From an uncultured Roseburia sp. (GTDB lineage Bacteria; Bacillota; Clostridia; Lachnospirales; Lachnospiraceae), in contig CANTEO010000060.1 of NCBI GenBank assembly GCA_947652855.1, forward strand, positions 1 through 16,228: a stretch of DNA of 16,228 bases. The letters are read 5' to 3'. Every line of letters starts with the position of its first letter. The stretch's first letter is position 1. The notes below the pieces were generated by a model, which did no database searches, had not been told where the DNA came from, and saw only the letters and a program-made list of their open reading frames with translations. Below are positions 1 through 7,662 of the stretch, piece by piece. The translations under genes were made by a program, and so were the position numbers.

Positions 1-827
1 ATAAAGTTCAATTCATACGCCCCATTCACCCCAAACACCGCTTCCACTTCATCGCCTTCATTTTTGCGCAAAAGGCCATGATCCACAAACACACACGTAA
101 GCTGGTTCCCAATCGCCTTCGACAGCAAAACGGCCGCAACGGAAGAATCCACGCCGCCCGAAAGCGCGCAAAGCACGCGGCCGTCTCCGACCCTTGCGCG
201 AATCTGTTGAATGGAATCTTCCACAAATGAGTCCATTCTCCAGTTTCCCGGACACCCGCAGACCGTTCGGACAAAATTAAATATCATTTTTGTCCCTTCT
301 TCTGTGTGTAAAACCTCTGGATGGAACTGCATTAAATACAGCCCCTTCTCCACGTTCTCCGCCGCCGCAACCGGACAGTCCGCTGTATGCGCAGTAACTG
401 CAAACCCCTCAGCAGCCCGCTCAATATAATCATTATGGCTCATCCAACAAACCGTCTTCGGCGAGACATTCTCAAACAGCGCGGTTTCCGTTTTGACAAA
501 CAACTCCGTTTTGCCATATTCCCGCACTGGGGCCCCCTTCACCGTCCCGCCTAAAATATGCATCATTAGCTGCGCGCCATAGCAAAGCCCCAAAATGGGG
601 ATTCCAAGCTCAAATAATTCTTTCCCATACGTCGGGGAATCCTCTTTATAGCAGCTGTTTGGGCCTCCTGTCAAAATAATCCCCTTCGGTTTCATCGCTT
701 TTATCTGTTCGATATCCGTCCGATACGAATAAATTTCACAATATACGTTACATTCCCGAACGCGCCTAGCCACAAGCTGATTATACTGCCCTCCAAAATC
801 AAGGACAATCACCTTTTCCTGATCCAT
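1..827 (-). CDS. guaA: GMP synthase (glutamine-hydrolysing), N-terminal part, cut by window edge
   Basis: Converts XMP to GMP with ATP and glutamine, the last step of guanine nucleotide synthesis in the cytosol. Only the first 275 codons are present; full-length GuaA is about 510-525 residues, so the rest of the ATP pyrophosphatase domain and the dimerisation domain lie outside the window. The class I glutamine amidotransferase domain comes first: the oxyanion region ILTGGPNS (51-58), nucleophile elbow LCYGAQ with Cys82, and the catalytic His169 and Glu171 in QFHPEV. The N-type ATP pyrophosphatase domain opens with the PP-loop SGGVDSS (223-229), a pairing diagnostic of GuaA. The ATG at 827 is chosen because AAGGAG (837-842) lies 9 bases upstream; an ATG at 831 is out of frame. 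It has its own promoter and is divergent from leuA. No purine riboswitch is visible in the roughly 50-base leader. Confidence 0.96.
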   Translation of the reverse strand, partial: MDQEKVIVLDFGGQYNQLVARRVRECNVYCEIYSYRTDIEQIKAMKPKGIILTGGPNSCYKEDSPTYGKELFELGIPILGLCYGAQLMMHILGGTVKGAPVREYGKTELFVKTETALFENVSPKTVCWMSHNDYIERAAEGFAVTAHTADCPVAAAENVEKGLYLMQFHPEVLHTEEGTKMIFNFVRTVCGCPGNWRMDSFVEDSIQQIRARVGDGRVLCALSGGVDSSVAAVLLSKAIGNQLTCVFVDHGLLRKNEGDEVEAVFGVNGAYELNF

Positions 828-886
828 TCATGCACTCTCCTTCCCAAGCTTCCATCTTCAAATAGACCTTCCATTGCACATCCCTC

Positions 887-915
887 ATTATAAATTAGAG
901 AATTTGGAAAGACAA
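887..915 (-). promoter_or_regulatory. Probable sigma-A promoter of guaA
   Basis: On the minus strand, TTGTCT (910-915) is followed after exactly 17 bases by a consensus TATAAT (887-892). Transcription would begin near 880, giving a leader of about 50 bases before the guaA start at 827. The leader is too short for a riboswitch, so control, if any, would act at the promoter. Confidence 0.75.
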
Positions 916-1028
916 GCCCATATCTTAAAATTTGCGCTAAAATCCATTACCGGCCAGCCAGCCCATTTTCACCCACTGTCCGTCTCCGCTTGATTCAAAA
1001 GGCAACTCTATGCGCGCAAAATTTCCCC

Positions 1029-1057
1029 TTTACCTAGGCAGCGAAATATGGTATGAT
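1029..1057 (+). promoter_or_regulatory. Probable sigma-A promoter of the T-box-leuA transcript
   Basis: TTTACC (1029-1034), a 17-base spacer and TATGAT (1052-1057) sit immediately upstream of the conserved 5' end of the T-box leader. The predicted start, about 1063-1065, coincides with where stem I of the leader should begin. Confidence 0.7.
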
Positions 1058-1062
1058 GAAAG

Positions 1063-1352
1063 CCGTAAAGACGAAGAAAAGGAACAGTATCTGCTTTATC
1101 GGCTTTCAGAGAGCCATCGGCCGCTGTGAGATGGCAGACGATAAGCAGGGAACTCGCCTTGGAGTCGCTGCCTCAAATCAGGCTTTCCCTGAGAGTAGGC
1201 GCAGCCGGAAACCCGCCGTTATCCGGGAAAGGTATACGGATGAAGCCATCCCGTACCTATTGAGCGCATGATTTTATCATGAATTAGAGTGGTACCGCGT
1301 AAGTATGTCTTACGTCTCTAAATGCATTTCCAGAGACGCAGGGCTTTTTTTT
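1063..1352 (+). promoter_or_regulatory. T-box riboswitch, leucine (CUC specifier), controlling leuA
   Basis: A tRNA-sensing leader that lets transcription continue into leuA when tRNA-Leu is uncharged. Stem I carries the purine-rich GACGAAGAAAAGG block (from 1069) and the AGTA box (1086-1089). An upper helix pairs 1091-1100 with 1140-1148 (one bulged base). A distal hairpin pairs GCCATC (1113-1118) with GATGGC (1130-1135). The specifier region reads GGGAACTCGCC, placing the codon CTC (Leu) at 1153-1155 in the usual GAA-NNN context. The T-box core AGAGTGGTACCGCG lies at 1286-1299. Its bulge bases TGGT (1290-1293) can pair with the ACCA end of a tRNA whose discriminator is A, as in tRNA-Leu. 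The terminator follows at 1313-1352. That the specifier is CUC is inferred from position and context, and the downstream leuA agrees with it. Confidence 0.93.
1313..1352 (+). terminator. Rho-independent terminator of the T-box leader
   Basis: CGTCTCT (1313-1319) pairs with AGAGACG (1332-1338) around a 12-base loop. After CAGGGC comes a run of eight T (1345-1352). This is the conditional terminator that the tRNA-stabilised antiterminator competes with. A second small hairpin, CGTAAG/CTTACG (1298-1303 with 1309-1314), overlaps its 5' arm and the end of the T-box core. Confidence 0.85.
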
Positions 1353-1479
1353 CGTTAAAAAACCCATACTGGCATAGCTTTTCTTTCATGCAGCCTCTAC
1401 GTATGCCACGTCTGAAAAAACTTTTTTAATTTTGCGCTAAGAAGAATCATTACCAATTCCAGAAAGAGAGGATCAAACA

Positions 1480-3153
1480 ATGCAAGGATTTGAAAAGTAT
1501 AAAAAAATGTATTTCATGCCGCCGACAGACTGCTATGATTGGGTGAAAAAAGACGCCATCGACAAAGCCCCCATCTGGTGCAGCGTGGACTTGCGGGACG
1601 GGAACCAGGCGTTAATTGAGCCAATGAGCCTGGAGGAAAAAGTGAAATTTTACCAGATGTTAGTGGAGATTGGCTTTCAGCACATTGAAGTCGGCTTTCC
1701 CGCCGCCTCGGAAACCGAGTACCAGTTTTTGCGCACCATCATTGAACGGGGCATGATCCCCGATCACGTCACGGTGCAGGTGCTGACTCAGGCAAGGGAG
1801 CATATCATCAAGCGCACGTTCGAGGCCATTGACGGCGCGCCAAACGTGATTGTGCACGTATACAACTCCACCTCCGTCGCGCAGCGCGAGCAGGTATTTA
1901 AAAAATCCAAAGAAGAAATCAAAAAAATAGCGGTGGACGGCGCAAAGCTCGTCTATGATTTAGCTCAAAATGAAAAAGGGAACATTTCCTTTGAATATTC
2001 TCCGGAAAGCTTTACCGGGACAGAGATGGAATATGCGCTTGAAGTCTGCAACGCCGTTTTGGACGTATGGCATCCAACGCCGCAGCGCAAAGCGATTATC
2101 AACCTGCCCTCCACGGTGCAGTACTCCATGCCCCATGTCTTTGCAAGCCAGATTGAGTATTTTCACAAAAACTTATCCTACAGGGACAGCGTGATCCTCT
2201 CCCTTCACCCGCACAACGACAGGGGCAGCGGCATCAGCGACGCGGAGCTTGGCCTTTTGGCGGGAGCGGACCGGATTGAAGGCACCTTGTTTGGAAATGG
2301 GGAGCGGACCGGAAACGTAGACATCGTGACATTAGGCATGAATATGTATTCCTTAGGCGTTGACCCGAAACTGAATTTCCATAACATGAAGGAAATCCGA
2401 AGCGCTTATGAAACCCTGACGAACATGGAAGTCTCCATGCGGCAGCCTTATGCGGGGGACTTAGTGTTCACGGCCTTCTCCGGATCCCATCAAGACGCGA
2501 TCTCCAAGGGCATGGCCTGCCATGCGGCAGGGGAGGATCCTTACTGGACGGTTCCATATCTGCCAATCGACCCAAAAGACTTAGGGCGCACGTATGACTC
2601 CGACGTCATCCGCATTAACAGCCAGTCTGGAAAGGGCGGCGTCAGCTATGTGCTTAAGCAGGCGTACGGCATTTCCCTGCCAGACCGCATGAAAGAAGAA
2701 TTTGGATATCTTGTCAAGGACGTATCTGACAAAGAGCACAGCGAACTGGACGCAGAGCGGATTTATGCTATTTTCAAAGACACTTACCTCAATGTACCAA
2801 GCAGCTTCCACATCACGGAATGCCACTTCAGCCAAAACGACGGCATTGAGGCAGCCGTCACCATTCAATGCGGGGACAGCACGAACATTGTGACGGCAAA
2901 AGGAAACGGCCGTCTGGACGCCGTAAGCATTGCGTTAAAGAAACATTTCAACATCACATATGAACTGACCGAATACACGGAACACGCGCTTTCCCGCGGC
3001 TCTTCCTCAAAGGCTCTCGCTTACGTTGGGATCACGGCGCATGACACGCTGGTTTGGGGCATCGGCCTGGACGAGGATATCATCAAAGCGTCCATCAACG
3101 CGCTGACCGCGGCCATTAACCGCACTGGATTATCGAGCTTATACAAAAGCTAA
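1480..3153 (+). CDS. leuA: 2-isopropylmalate synthase, yeast/actinobacterial-type (LeuA type 2)
   Basis: Condenses acetyl-CoA with 2-oxoisovalerate to give 2-isopropylmalate, the committed step of leucine synthesis, in the cytosol. The N-terminal two-thirds is the HMGL-like TIM barrel. The signature LRDGNQ (38-43) supplies the metal and catalytic Arg/Asp; HPHND (243-247) supplies the two metal-binding His; GNGERTGN (272-279) completes the site. Residues from about 430 to 557 form the C-terminal regulatory domain that normally binds leucine for feedback inhibition. At 557 residues with the start MQGFEKYKKMYFMPP, it belongs to the longer yeast/Corynebacterium-type group rather than the roughly 510-residue E. 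coli type. GAGAGGA (1466-1472) lies 7 bases before the ATG. It stands alone: no leuB, leuC, leuD or ilv genes flank it. Regulation is by the upstream leucine T-box. Confidence 0.96.
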   Translation: MQGFEKYKKMYFMPPTDCYDWVKKDAIDKAPIWCSVDLRDGNQALIEPMSLEEKVKFYQMLVEIGFQHIEVGFPAASETEYQFLRTIIERGMIPDHVTVQVLTQAREHIIKRTFEAIDGAPNVIVHVYNSTSVAQREQVFKKSKEEIKKIAVDGAKLVYDLAQNEKGNISFEYSPESFTGTEMEYALEVCNAVLDVWHPTPQRKAIINLPSTVQYSMPHVFASQIEYFHKNLSYRDSVILSLHPHNDRGSGISDAELGLLAGADRIEGTLFGNGERTGNVDIVTLGMNMYSLGVDPKLNFHNMKEIRSAYETLTNMEVSMRQPYAGDLVFTAFSGSHQDAISKGMACHAAGEDPYWTVPYLPIDPKDLGRTYDSDVIRINSQSGKGGVSYVLKQAYGISLPDRMKEEFGYLVKDVSDKEHSELDAERIYAIFKDTYLNVPSSFHITECHFSQNDGIEAAVTIQCGDSTNIVTAKGNGRLDAVSIALKKHFNITYELTEYTEHALSRGSSSKALAYVGITAHDTLVWGIGLDEDIIKASINALTAAINRTGLSSLYKS

Positions 3154-3166
3154 GCTATAAAACACA

Positions 3167-3239
3167 CTGACCGGATGATATCTGATAGAAAATTAGGCCA
3201 GCCATCCTGCCTAATTCTTACCAGATATCATCCGGTCAG
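3167..3239. terminator. Long stem-loop between convergent leuA and hflX; probable bidirectional terminator
   Basis: A perfect 18-base inverted repeat (3167-3184 with 3222-3239) encloses a second perfect 8-base one, AATTAGGC/GCCTAATT (3191-3198 with 3209-3216), around a 10-base loop. Only a few bases in between do not pair, so nearly the whole 73 bases fold into one hairpin. It fills the gap between the leuA stop (3153) and the hflX stop (3264), which suits a terminator for both. Neither side has a strong T-run: only TTTT about 6 bases beyond the stem on the minus strand, and none on the plus strand. The terminator role is therefore inferred from position and stem stability. Confidence 0.6.
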
Positions 3240-3263
3240 AACAAAAGCGCCATCTTCTTTTGC

Positions 3264-4517
3264 TTAAAGCGAGCCTTCCATTGGCAGCTTTCCATAAACC
3301 TCTCTCGGCACATACGCCCGGACAAAAATCCCTTCCGGCTGGTACTCTTCCAAAAGCAATTCCCCTTGCTTTCGCACAAGCTGCAAAATTCCCGCCTCCT
3401 GATAGGGAATGACGCGCTCAATCAAAATCTTGTCCTCCCGCAAAAGCTCCTCCAGCAAGGCTTTTAGCTGCTCAAGCCCATCCCCGAATTTCGCGGAGAC
3501 GCTTAAGGTGTGATCTGCCCGAAAATCATGCAGCGGCTCATCCTCTTCCCTCTTGTCCTGCTTATTAAACAGCGTGACAATTTTCTTATCCTCAACGCCA
3601 AGCCTGCGCAGCGTCTCATAGACGATATGCATCTGCTTGTCGGCCTGCGGGTTGGACGCATCCACGACATGAAGGATATAATCGGCATACTTCGCCTCTT
3701 CAAGCGTGCTTTGAAACGCCTCCACCAAATGGTGCGGCAGCTTTCGGATAAAGCCGACTGTATCCGTCAGCAAGATCTGCTGTTTCCCCGACAGCTCTAG
3801 CATCCTTGTCGTCGGGTCGAGCGTGGCGAACAGCTGATCCTCCTCCTTCACGCCCGCGTCCGTTAAGGCATTCAAAAGCGTGGATTTTCCGGCATTCGTA
3901 TAGCCCACGATGGCAGCAACCGGGACTTTGTTCCTCACCCGCTGCTCTCTTGTGACTTCCCGATGCCTCTGAACCTGCGCAAGCTCCTGCTTTAGCCAGG
4001 AAATCCGCGTGCCAATCAGCCGCCTGTCCATCTCCAGCTTCTTCTCTCCCGGCCCTCTCGTGCCGATGCCGCCCCCAAGCCGCGACAGAGCCGCCCCCAT
4101 GCCCTTAAGCCTTGTAGAGCGGTATCTTAGCTGCGCAAGCTCCACTTGAATTTTACCCTCGTTCGTAGACGCGTGCAGCGCAAAAATATCCAGGATCACA
4201 AGCGTCCGGTCCATCACCTTAAGCTCCAGCATATCCGACAGGTTCCTAAGCTGCGCGGGGGTAAGCTCGTCGTCGCAGACCACCCCGGTCGCCTCTTTTT
4301 CTTCGGCAAGCGCGCGGATTTCCTCTATCTTCCCTTTGCCCACATACGTGCCGGGATGCATCCGCTCCCTGTTCTGAATCAGGCTGCCGACAGGGATGGC
4401 GCCTGAGGTTTTTACTAAATCCTCCAGCTCTTCTATCGAATCCCTCGCGTCGTCCCCGTCCTGCTCGCTGACGCCGACCAACAGCAGGCGCTCCTTTTCC
4501 TCTTCCACTAAAATCAT
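3264..4517 (-). CDS. hflX: GTPase HflX
   Basis: A ribosome-binding GTPase; in characterised bacteria HflX binds the 50S subunit and helps split or rescue stalled ribosomes after stress. The order is that of the family: an N-terminal HflX domain (about 10-115) with the GTYVGKGK motif (56-63), a helical linker ending in the signature GGGIGTRGPGEKKLEMDRR (148-166), then the G domain. Its nucleotide motifs are G1 GYTNAGKST (205-213), G2 within ATLDPTTR (231-238), G3 DTVGF (252-256), G4 NKQD (318-321) and G5 SAK (341-343), all intact. The 417-residue length is normal. Its ATG overlaps the stop of the upstream TPR lipoprotein gene in an ATGA, so it is translationally coupled and is the last gene of the minus-strand block. 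No ribosome binding site at ideal distance is seen, which fits coupling. Confidence 0.96.
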   Translation of the reverse strand: MILVEEEKERLLLVGVSEQDGDDARDSIEELEDLVKTSGAIPVGSLIQNRERMHPGTYVGKGKIEEIRALAEEKEATGVVCDDELTPAQLRNLSDMLELKVMDRTLVILDIFALHASTNEGKIQVELAQLRYRSTRLKGMGAALSRLGGGIGTRGPGEKKLEMDRRLIGTRISWLKQELAQVQRHREVTREQRVRNKVPVAAIVGYTNAGKSTLLNALTDAGVKEEDQLFATLDPTTRMLELSGKQQILLTDTVGFIRKLPHHLVEAFQSTLEEAKYADYILHVVDASNPQADKQMHIVYETLRRLGVEDKKIVTLFNKQDKREEDEPLHDFRADHTLSVSAKFGDGLEQLKALLEELLREDKILIERVIPYQEAGILQLVRKQGELLLEEYQPEGIFVRAYVPREVYGKLPMEGSL

Positions 4518-5509
4518 TCCTTCTTTGTCTCCTCACCTCTGTTTTTTCCTAAAAACAAATATTCCCGCGCCGCTTCCAAATCGCCTGGGTAGTCCTTGAC
4601 ATACTCCTGCATCTGTTCCTTCGCCGTCTGAAAATCTCCGCTGTATTCATACGCCGCGATCAAATTGCTGCGCAGCTCCTGCTCATTTGTCACTTCCTCT
4701 AACGCCAGGCCCTCCTGGAAACAGGAGATCGCCTCTTTATAATTTTCCGCCTCCATCTCCCTTAAGCCAAGCTGGTTATACGCAACGCTGCTCTTAGGAT
4801 TGGCTTCTACATACTGATCTATGCACGCTCTCGCCAGATCATCCTTCCCAGACGCCTCATACGCCTGAGCCAGGAACAGATTCGCCTCCATGTCCCCTTT
4901 CTCCACAGCAGACGTCAGGAAGCCCGCCGCCTCTTCATACTTATCCCGCAGCAGGTAAATCTTTCCCTTCACCGTGTCGTTTGCCGCCTTCCTGCCGGAT
5001 TTCTTCTCCAAAGCCTCATCCAGATACGCATTCGCCCGATCCTCATATCCCGCGCCCTTTAAGCTGTGATAAACCGAAAGGTACATTTCATCATTGTCGG
5101 CATAGCTCACTGCACAGTCAAAATCTTCCGCCGCCTTATCGCTTTCATTCATCGCAAGAAACACGCAGCCGCGCAAAAAATACGCGTCCTCGTTTTTCCC
5201 GTCTGACTCTAACAGGGCGTTATACGTCTCCACCGCGTCGCTGTAGCTCCCCTGGGAAAACTGCGCGGCCGCTTTATAAAAGCAAATGTCCATCTCATTC
5301 GCCCCAAGGCCGCTTGCCTGCGCAAGCGCGCTGTTGAACGCCTCAATCGCGGCATGGTAATCTCCCTCGTCCAAAGCGGCAATCCCAATGGCTCGGTAAG
5401 CCTCCTCCTTTTCCAGGCGCTCCTTCCCAGAGGAGCAGCCCATCAATAAAAACGCCGATACGGCGCAGACTGCCATCTGCACCGCCATTCCCTTTTTCAC
5501 TCGATTCAT
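4514..5509 (-). CDS. TPR-repeat lipoprotein of unknown function
   Basis: A 331-residue surface-anchored protein. The N-terminus is a lipoprotein signal peptide: MNRVKK, a hydrophobic stretch (8-22) and the lipobox LMGC with Cys25 as the acylated residue. The rest is a run of tetratricopeptide-like helix pairs from about 34 to 320, with typical fragments such as ALDEGDYHAAIEAFNSAL and YNQLGLREMEAENYKEAI. These predict a protein-protein scaffold on the outer face of the membrane. The start at 5509 is preferred because AAAGGA lies about 5 bases upstream and the signal peptide then has normal length; an in-frame ATG at 5527 and GTG at 5533 lack good sites. It lies 76 bases after the last antiporter gene and overlaps hflX by 4 bases. 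The partner protein cannot be named from sequence. Confidence 0.88.
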   Translation of the reverse strand: MNRVKKGMAVQMAVCAVSAFLLMGCSSGKERLEKEEAYRAIGIAALDEGDYHAAIEAFNSALAQASGLGANEMDICFYKAAAQFSQGSYSDAVETYNALLESDGKNEDAYFLRGCVFLAMNESDKAAEDFDCAVSYADNDEMYLSVYHSLKGAGYEDRANAYLDEALEKKSGRKAANDTVKGKIYLLRDKYEEAAGFLTSAVEKGDMEANLFLAQAYEASGKDDLARACIDQYVEANPKSSVAYNQLGLREMEAENYKEAISCFQEGLALEEVTNEQELRSNLIAAYEYSGDFQTAKEQMQEYVKDYPGDLEAAREYLFLGKNRGEETKKE

Positions 5510-5585
5510 TTGATTCCTTTCCCTCATGCTCACTTCCCGTTACAGTCTGGCCTGCGGCCTTCCCACACAGGCCAAACAAAAGCTG

Positions 5586-7658
5586 TTATCCCCTGCCCAG
5601 ATAAAGCAAATAAATCAACGTAAACACCAAACCCACATAAAACAGCAGCAAGCCAAAGGAAAGGCTTCTTTGAATTATCATGTTCGTCTCCATGATTTTC
5701 TCACGCTGCATCGCCAGCTTATGCTCATATGAGCATTCCCGCTCAGGCGCAGGCTGCCTTAAAATTCTGCGCTTCACGCGGCGCAGGCGGTCCAGGGCGG
5801 CCCCAAGCAGATGCGTAAAAACAGAGCCTTCCATAAGCTCGTGCGGAATTTTCCGATCCCGGTACAGCGTCCTTCGAAGCAGCAGCAGCACGCCGTCTGC
5901 AAGGCTGTCCAAAAGACGGCAGGCCACCCTTGCGACAAAAGGAATTATCGTCAGCAAAAGCGGGCGGTACAACAGGTTCTCCAAATCCAGCTTTTTCGGC
6001 CAGCAGTCCCTATATATCCTTACGCCGTCCTTTTGCGTCATCATGCCCCTGCGGATCAGGACATACAGCAAGGCGCCGATGGCAATGGAAATCAAGCCTC
6101 CGCGCAGGTTCACAAAACTAAAATACTGCACGGCATGAGCCTCCCCTTCCAAATGAAAAAAGCCCTGCCCCAAATCTGCAATCCGATCTGACGTTAGGTG
6201 CGGGACTGCGCCAAGCGCCGGCAGGATTATGGCGCTCCCCGCAATCGCAAATGCGCTTAAGGGACTCATGTAACGGCGCATCCCGTCAAACCGCCGCTGC
6301 TCCTTCTCATCGGCATTCTTCTCCACAAAAATAGCCACATACAGCTTCGTCATATACGCAAGCGTCATGCCGCCGCTAATCAGGAAGATCCATTCCGACG
6401 CCTTCAAGAAGCCGGAAAGCTGCGCCGAATGCCCAATCCCCTCCACAATCGCTTCATGCAAAAGCGTCTTGCTGACATAGCCGTTGAACAGTGGAATGCC
6501 GGAAATGCCAAGCGCCCCCGCCAAAAAGCAGGCTTTTAATAGCGGCTTTTTGCGCCCAAAGCCCCGGATGTCGTTCAGGTTCAGCTTATGGAGGTTCATC
6601 ACCACAACGCCTGCAATGAGGAATAACGTCAGTTTAATCAGGGAATGGTTCACCATATGCAATAGCGTCCCACGCACCGCAAGCGCGTTCTCCTCCCCTA
6701 AAATCCCCTGCATCCCACACCCAATCAGGATAAAGCCAATCTGGGACATGGACGAGCAGGCGAGCGTCCGCTTCAAATCCACAGAAAACACGGCAAGGAG
6801 CGCGCCGCCGAACATCGTAAGCAGGCCAATCCCAAGCAAAAGCAGGCCCCAGTTTGCATCGTGCAGAAAAATATTGCAGCTTACGGCAAGCACGCCGAAA
6901 ATCCCCGCCTTTGTCAAAATGCCGGACAAAAGGGCGCTTGCCGGGGCAGGCGCCACCGGATGCGCCTTCGGGAGCCAGACGTGCAATGGGAATGCGCCTG
7001 CCTTTGCCCCAAATCCGACCAGCGTGCAGGCTCCAGCGGCATATAAAAGCCCTTTCTCCTTACAGGCGCCCGCCGCCTCTAAAAGCTTTGACATCTCAAG
7101 CGTGCCAAGCGCATGGTAAAGCAAAAACAGGCCCATTAAAAGAACCATGCCGCCAATCACGGCAATCGCAAGGTAGGTCTCCGCCGCACGGAGCGCGTCT
7201 TTCGTCTCTTCCTGCGCCACCCAGACATACGACGTGAACGACATCACCTCAAAGAAAATGAATGTCGTGAGCAAATCCGCCGATAAGAACACGCCAAGCG
7301 TCGCCCCAAGCGTCACGAGCTGGAAAAAATAATATCTCCCCAAATGCCCGCCATGAGAAAGGTATTCCTTTGAGAACAGCAGCGTCATCATCCACATGAA
7401 GGCGGCAATGAGGCCATACACGGCACGGAACCCATCCAGGCAAAACTGTAGGCCAAGGCCGCAGATCCCCGGGACAGACAGCGTCTCGCCCATCCCATAG
7501 AACGCTAAGACGGCCATAAGGCCAAACTCCGCCACGCCCGTCCCCATCGCCAGAAGATCCCTCGCCTGCCGCCAGCCGCCCGCTTTTGCGTCAAGCGCGT
7601 ACGCCGCCGCGCCCATAGCCATCGGAAAAAGAATCAAAGCCAAAAACAATCCTTCCAT
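5586..7658 (-). CDS. NuoL/MrpA-type antiporter subunit with C-terminal arm (fourth antiporter of the operon)
   Basis: A polytopic membrane protein of the complex I/Mrp 'proton-conducting transporter' family, which moves H+ or Na+ across the cytoplasmic membrane. Key residues are present: Glu137 in IFFEVMSF (TM5), Lys219 in GFGAKAGAFPLHVWLP (TM7), Lys250 in ILTKAGIF (TM8) and Lys342 in NHSLIKLTLF (TM12). At 690 residues it is about 190 longer than its three paralogs. The extra part holds two or more membrane segments, a charged stretch (about 594-662, rich in Arg/Lys) and a last membrane helix (667-687), reminiscent of the lateral arm plus final helix of NuoL. ATG 7658 is chosen over an upstream TTG at 7682 because it lies 4 bases after the previous stop with GGGAGG about 11 bases upstream. 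It is not a full MrpA: the MrpA C-terminal domains are encoded separately at 12529-13753. Confidence 0.9.
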   Translation of the reverse strand: MEGLFLALILFPMAMGAAAYALDAKAGGWRQARDLLAMGTGVAEFGLMAVLAFYGMGETLSVPGICGLGLQFCLDGFRAVYGLIAAFMWMMTLLFSKEYLSHGGHLGRYYFFQLVTLGATLGVFLSADLLTTFIFFEVMSFTSYVWVAQEETKDALRAAETYLAIAVIGGMVLLMGLFLLYHALGTLEMSKLLEAAGACKEKGLLYAAGACTLVGFGAKAGAFPLHVWLPKAHPVAPAPASALLSGILTKAGIFGVLAVSCNIFLHDANWGLLLLGIGLLTMFGGALLAVFSVDLKRTLACSSMSQIGFILIGCGMQGILGEENALAVRGTLLHMVNHSLIKLTLFLIAGVVVMNLHKLNLNDIRGFGRKKPLLKACFLAGALGISGIPLFNGYVSKTLLHEAIVEGIGHSAQLSGFLKASEWIFLISGGMTLAYMTKLYVAIFVEKNADEKEQRRFDGMRRYMSPLSAFAIAGSAIILPALGAVPHLTSDRIADLGQGFFHLEGEAHAVQYFSFVNLRGGLISIAIGALLYVLIRRGMMTQKDGVRIYRDCWPKKLDLENLLYRPLLLTIIPFVARVACRLLDSLADGVLLLLRRTLYRDRKIPHELMEGSVFTHLLGAALDRLRRVKRRILRQPAPERECSYEHKLAMQREKIMETNMIIQRSLSFGLLLFYVGLVFTLIYLLYLGRG

Positions 7659-7662
7659 AGCG

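Noticed and set aside
1053..1271. A 72-codon open frame on the plus strand just after the leuA promoter, as a possible leader peptide.
   Set aside because: It lies entirely within the structured T-box leader, its start overlaps the -10 box, it has no ribosome binding site, and its sequence is explained by conserved T-box elements.
4981..5337. A 118-codon open frame on the plus strand.
   Set aside because: It is antisense to the TPR lipoprotein, is Pro/Ser/His-rich without recognisable domains, and has no start signals.
5540..5570. A hairpin (GGCCTG/CAGGCC) between the last antiporter gene and the TPR gene, as a terminator.
   Set aside because: The stem is only 6 bases with a 13-base loop and no T-run follows, so it is not good evidence for an operon end.
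6484..7119. A 211-codon open frame on the plus strand.
   Set aside because: It is antisense to the fourth antiporter gene, is polar and Pro/Ser-rich with no family match, and has no ribosome binding site. The opposite strand has all conserved motifs.
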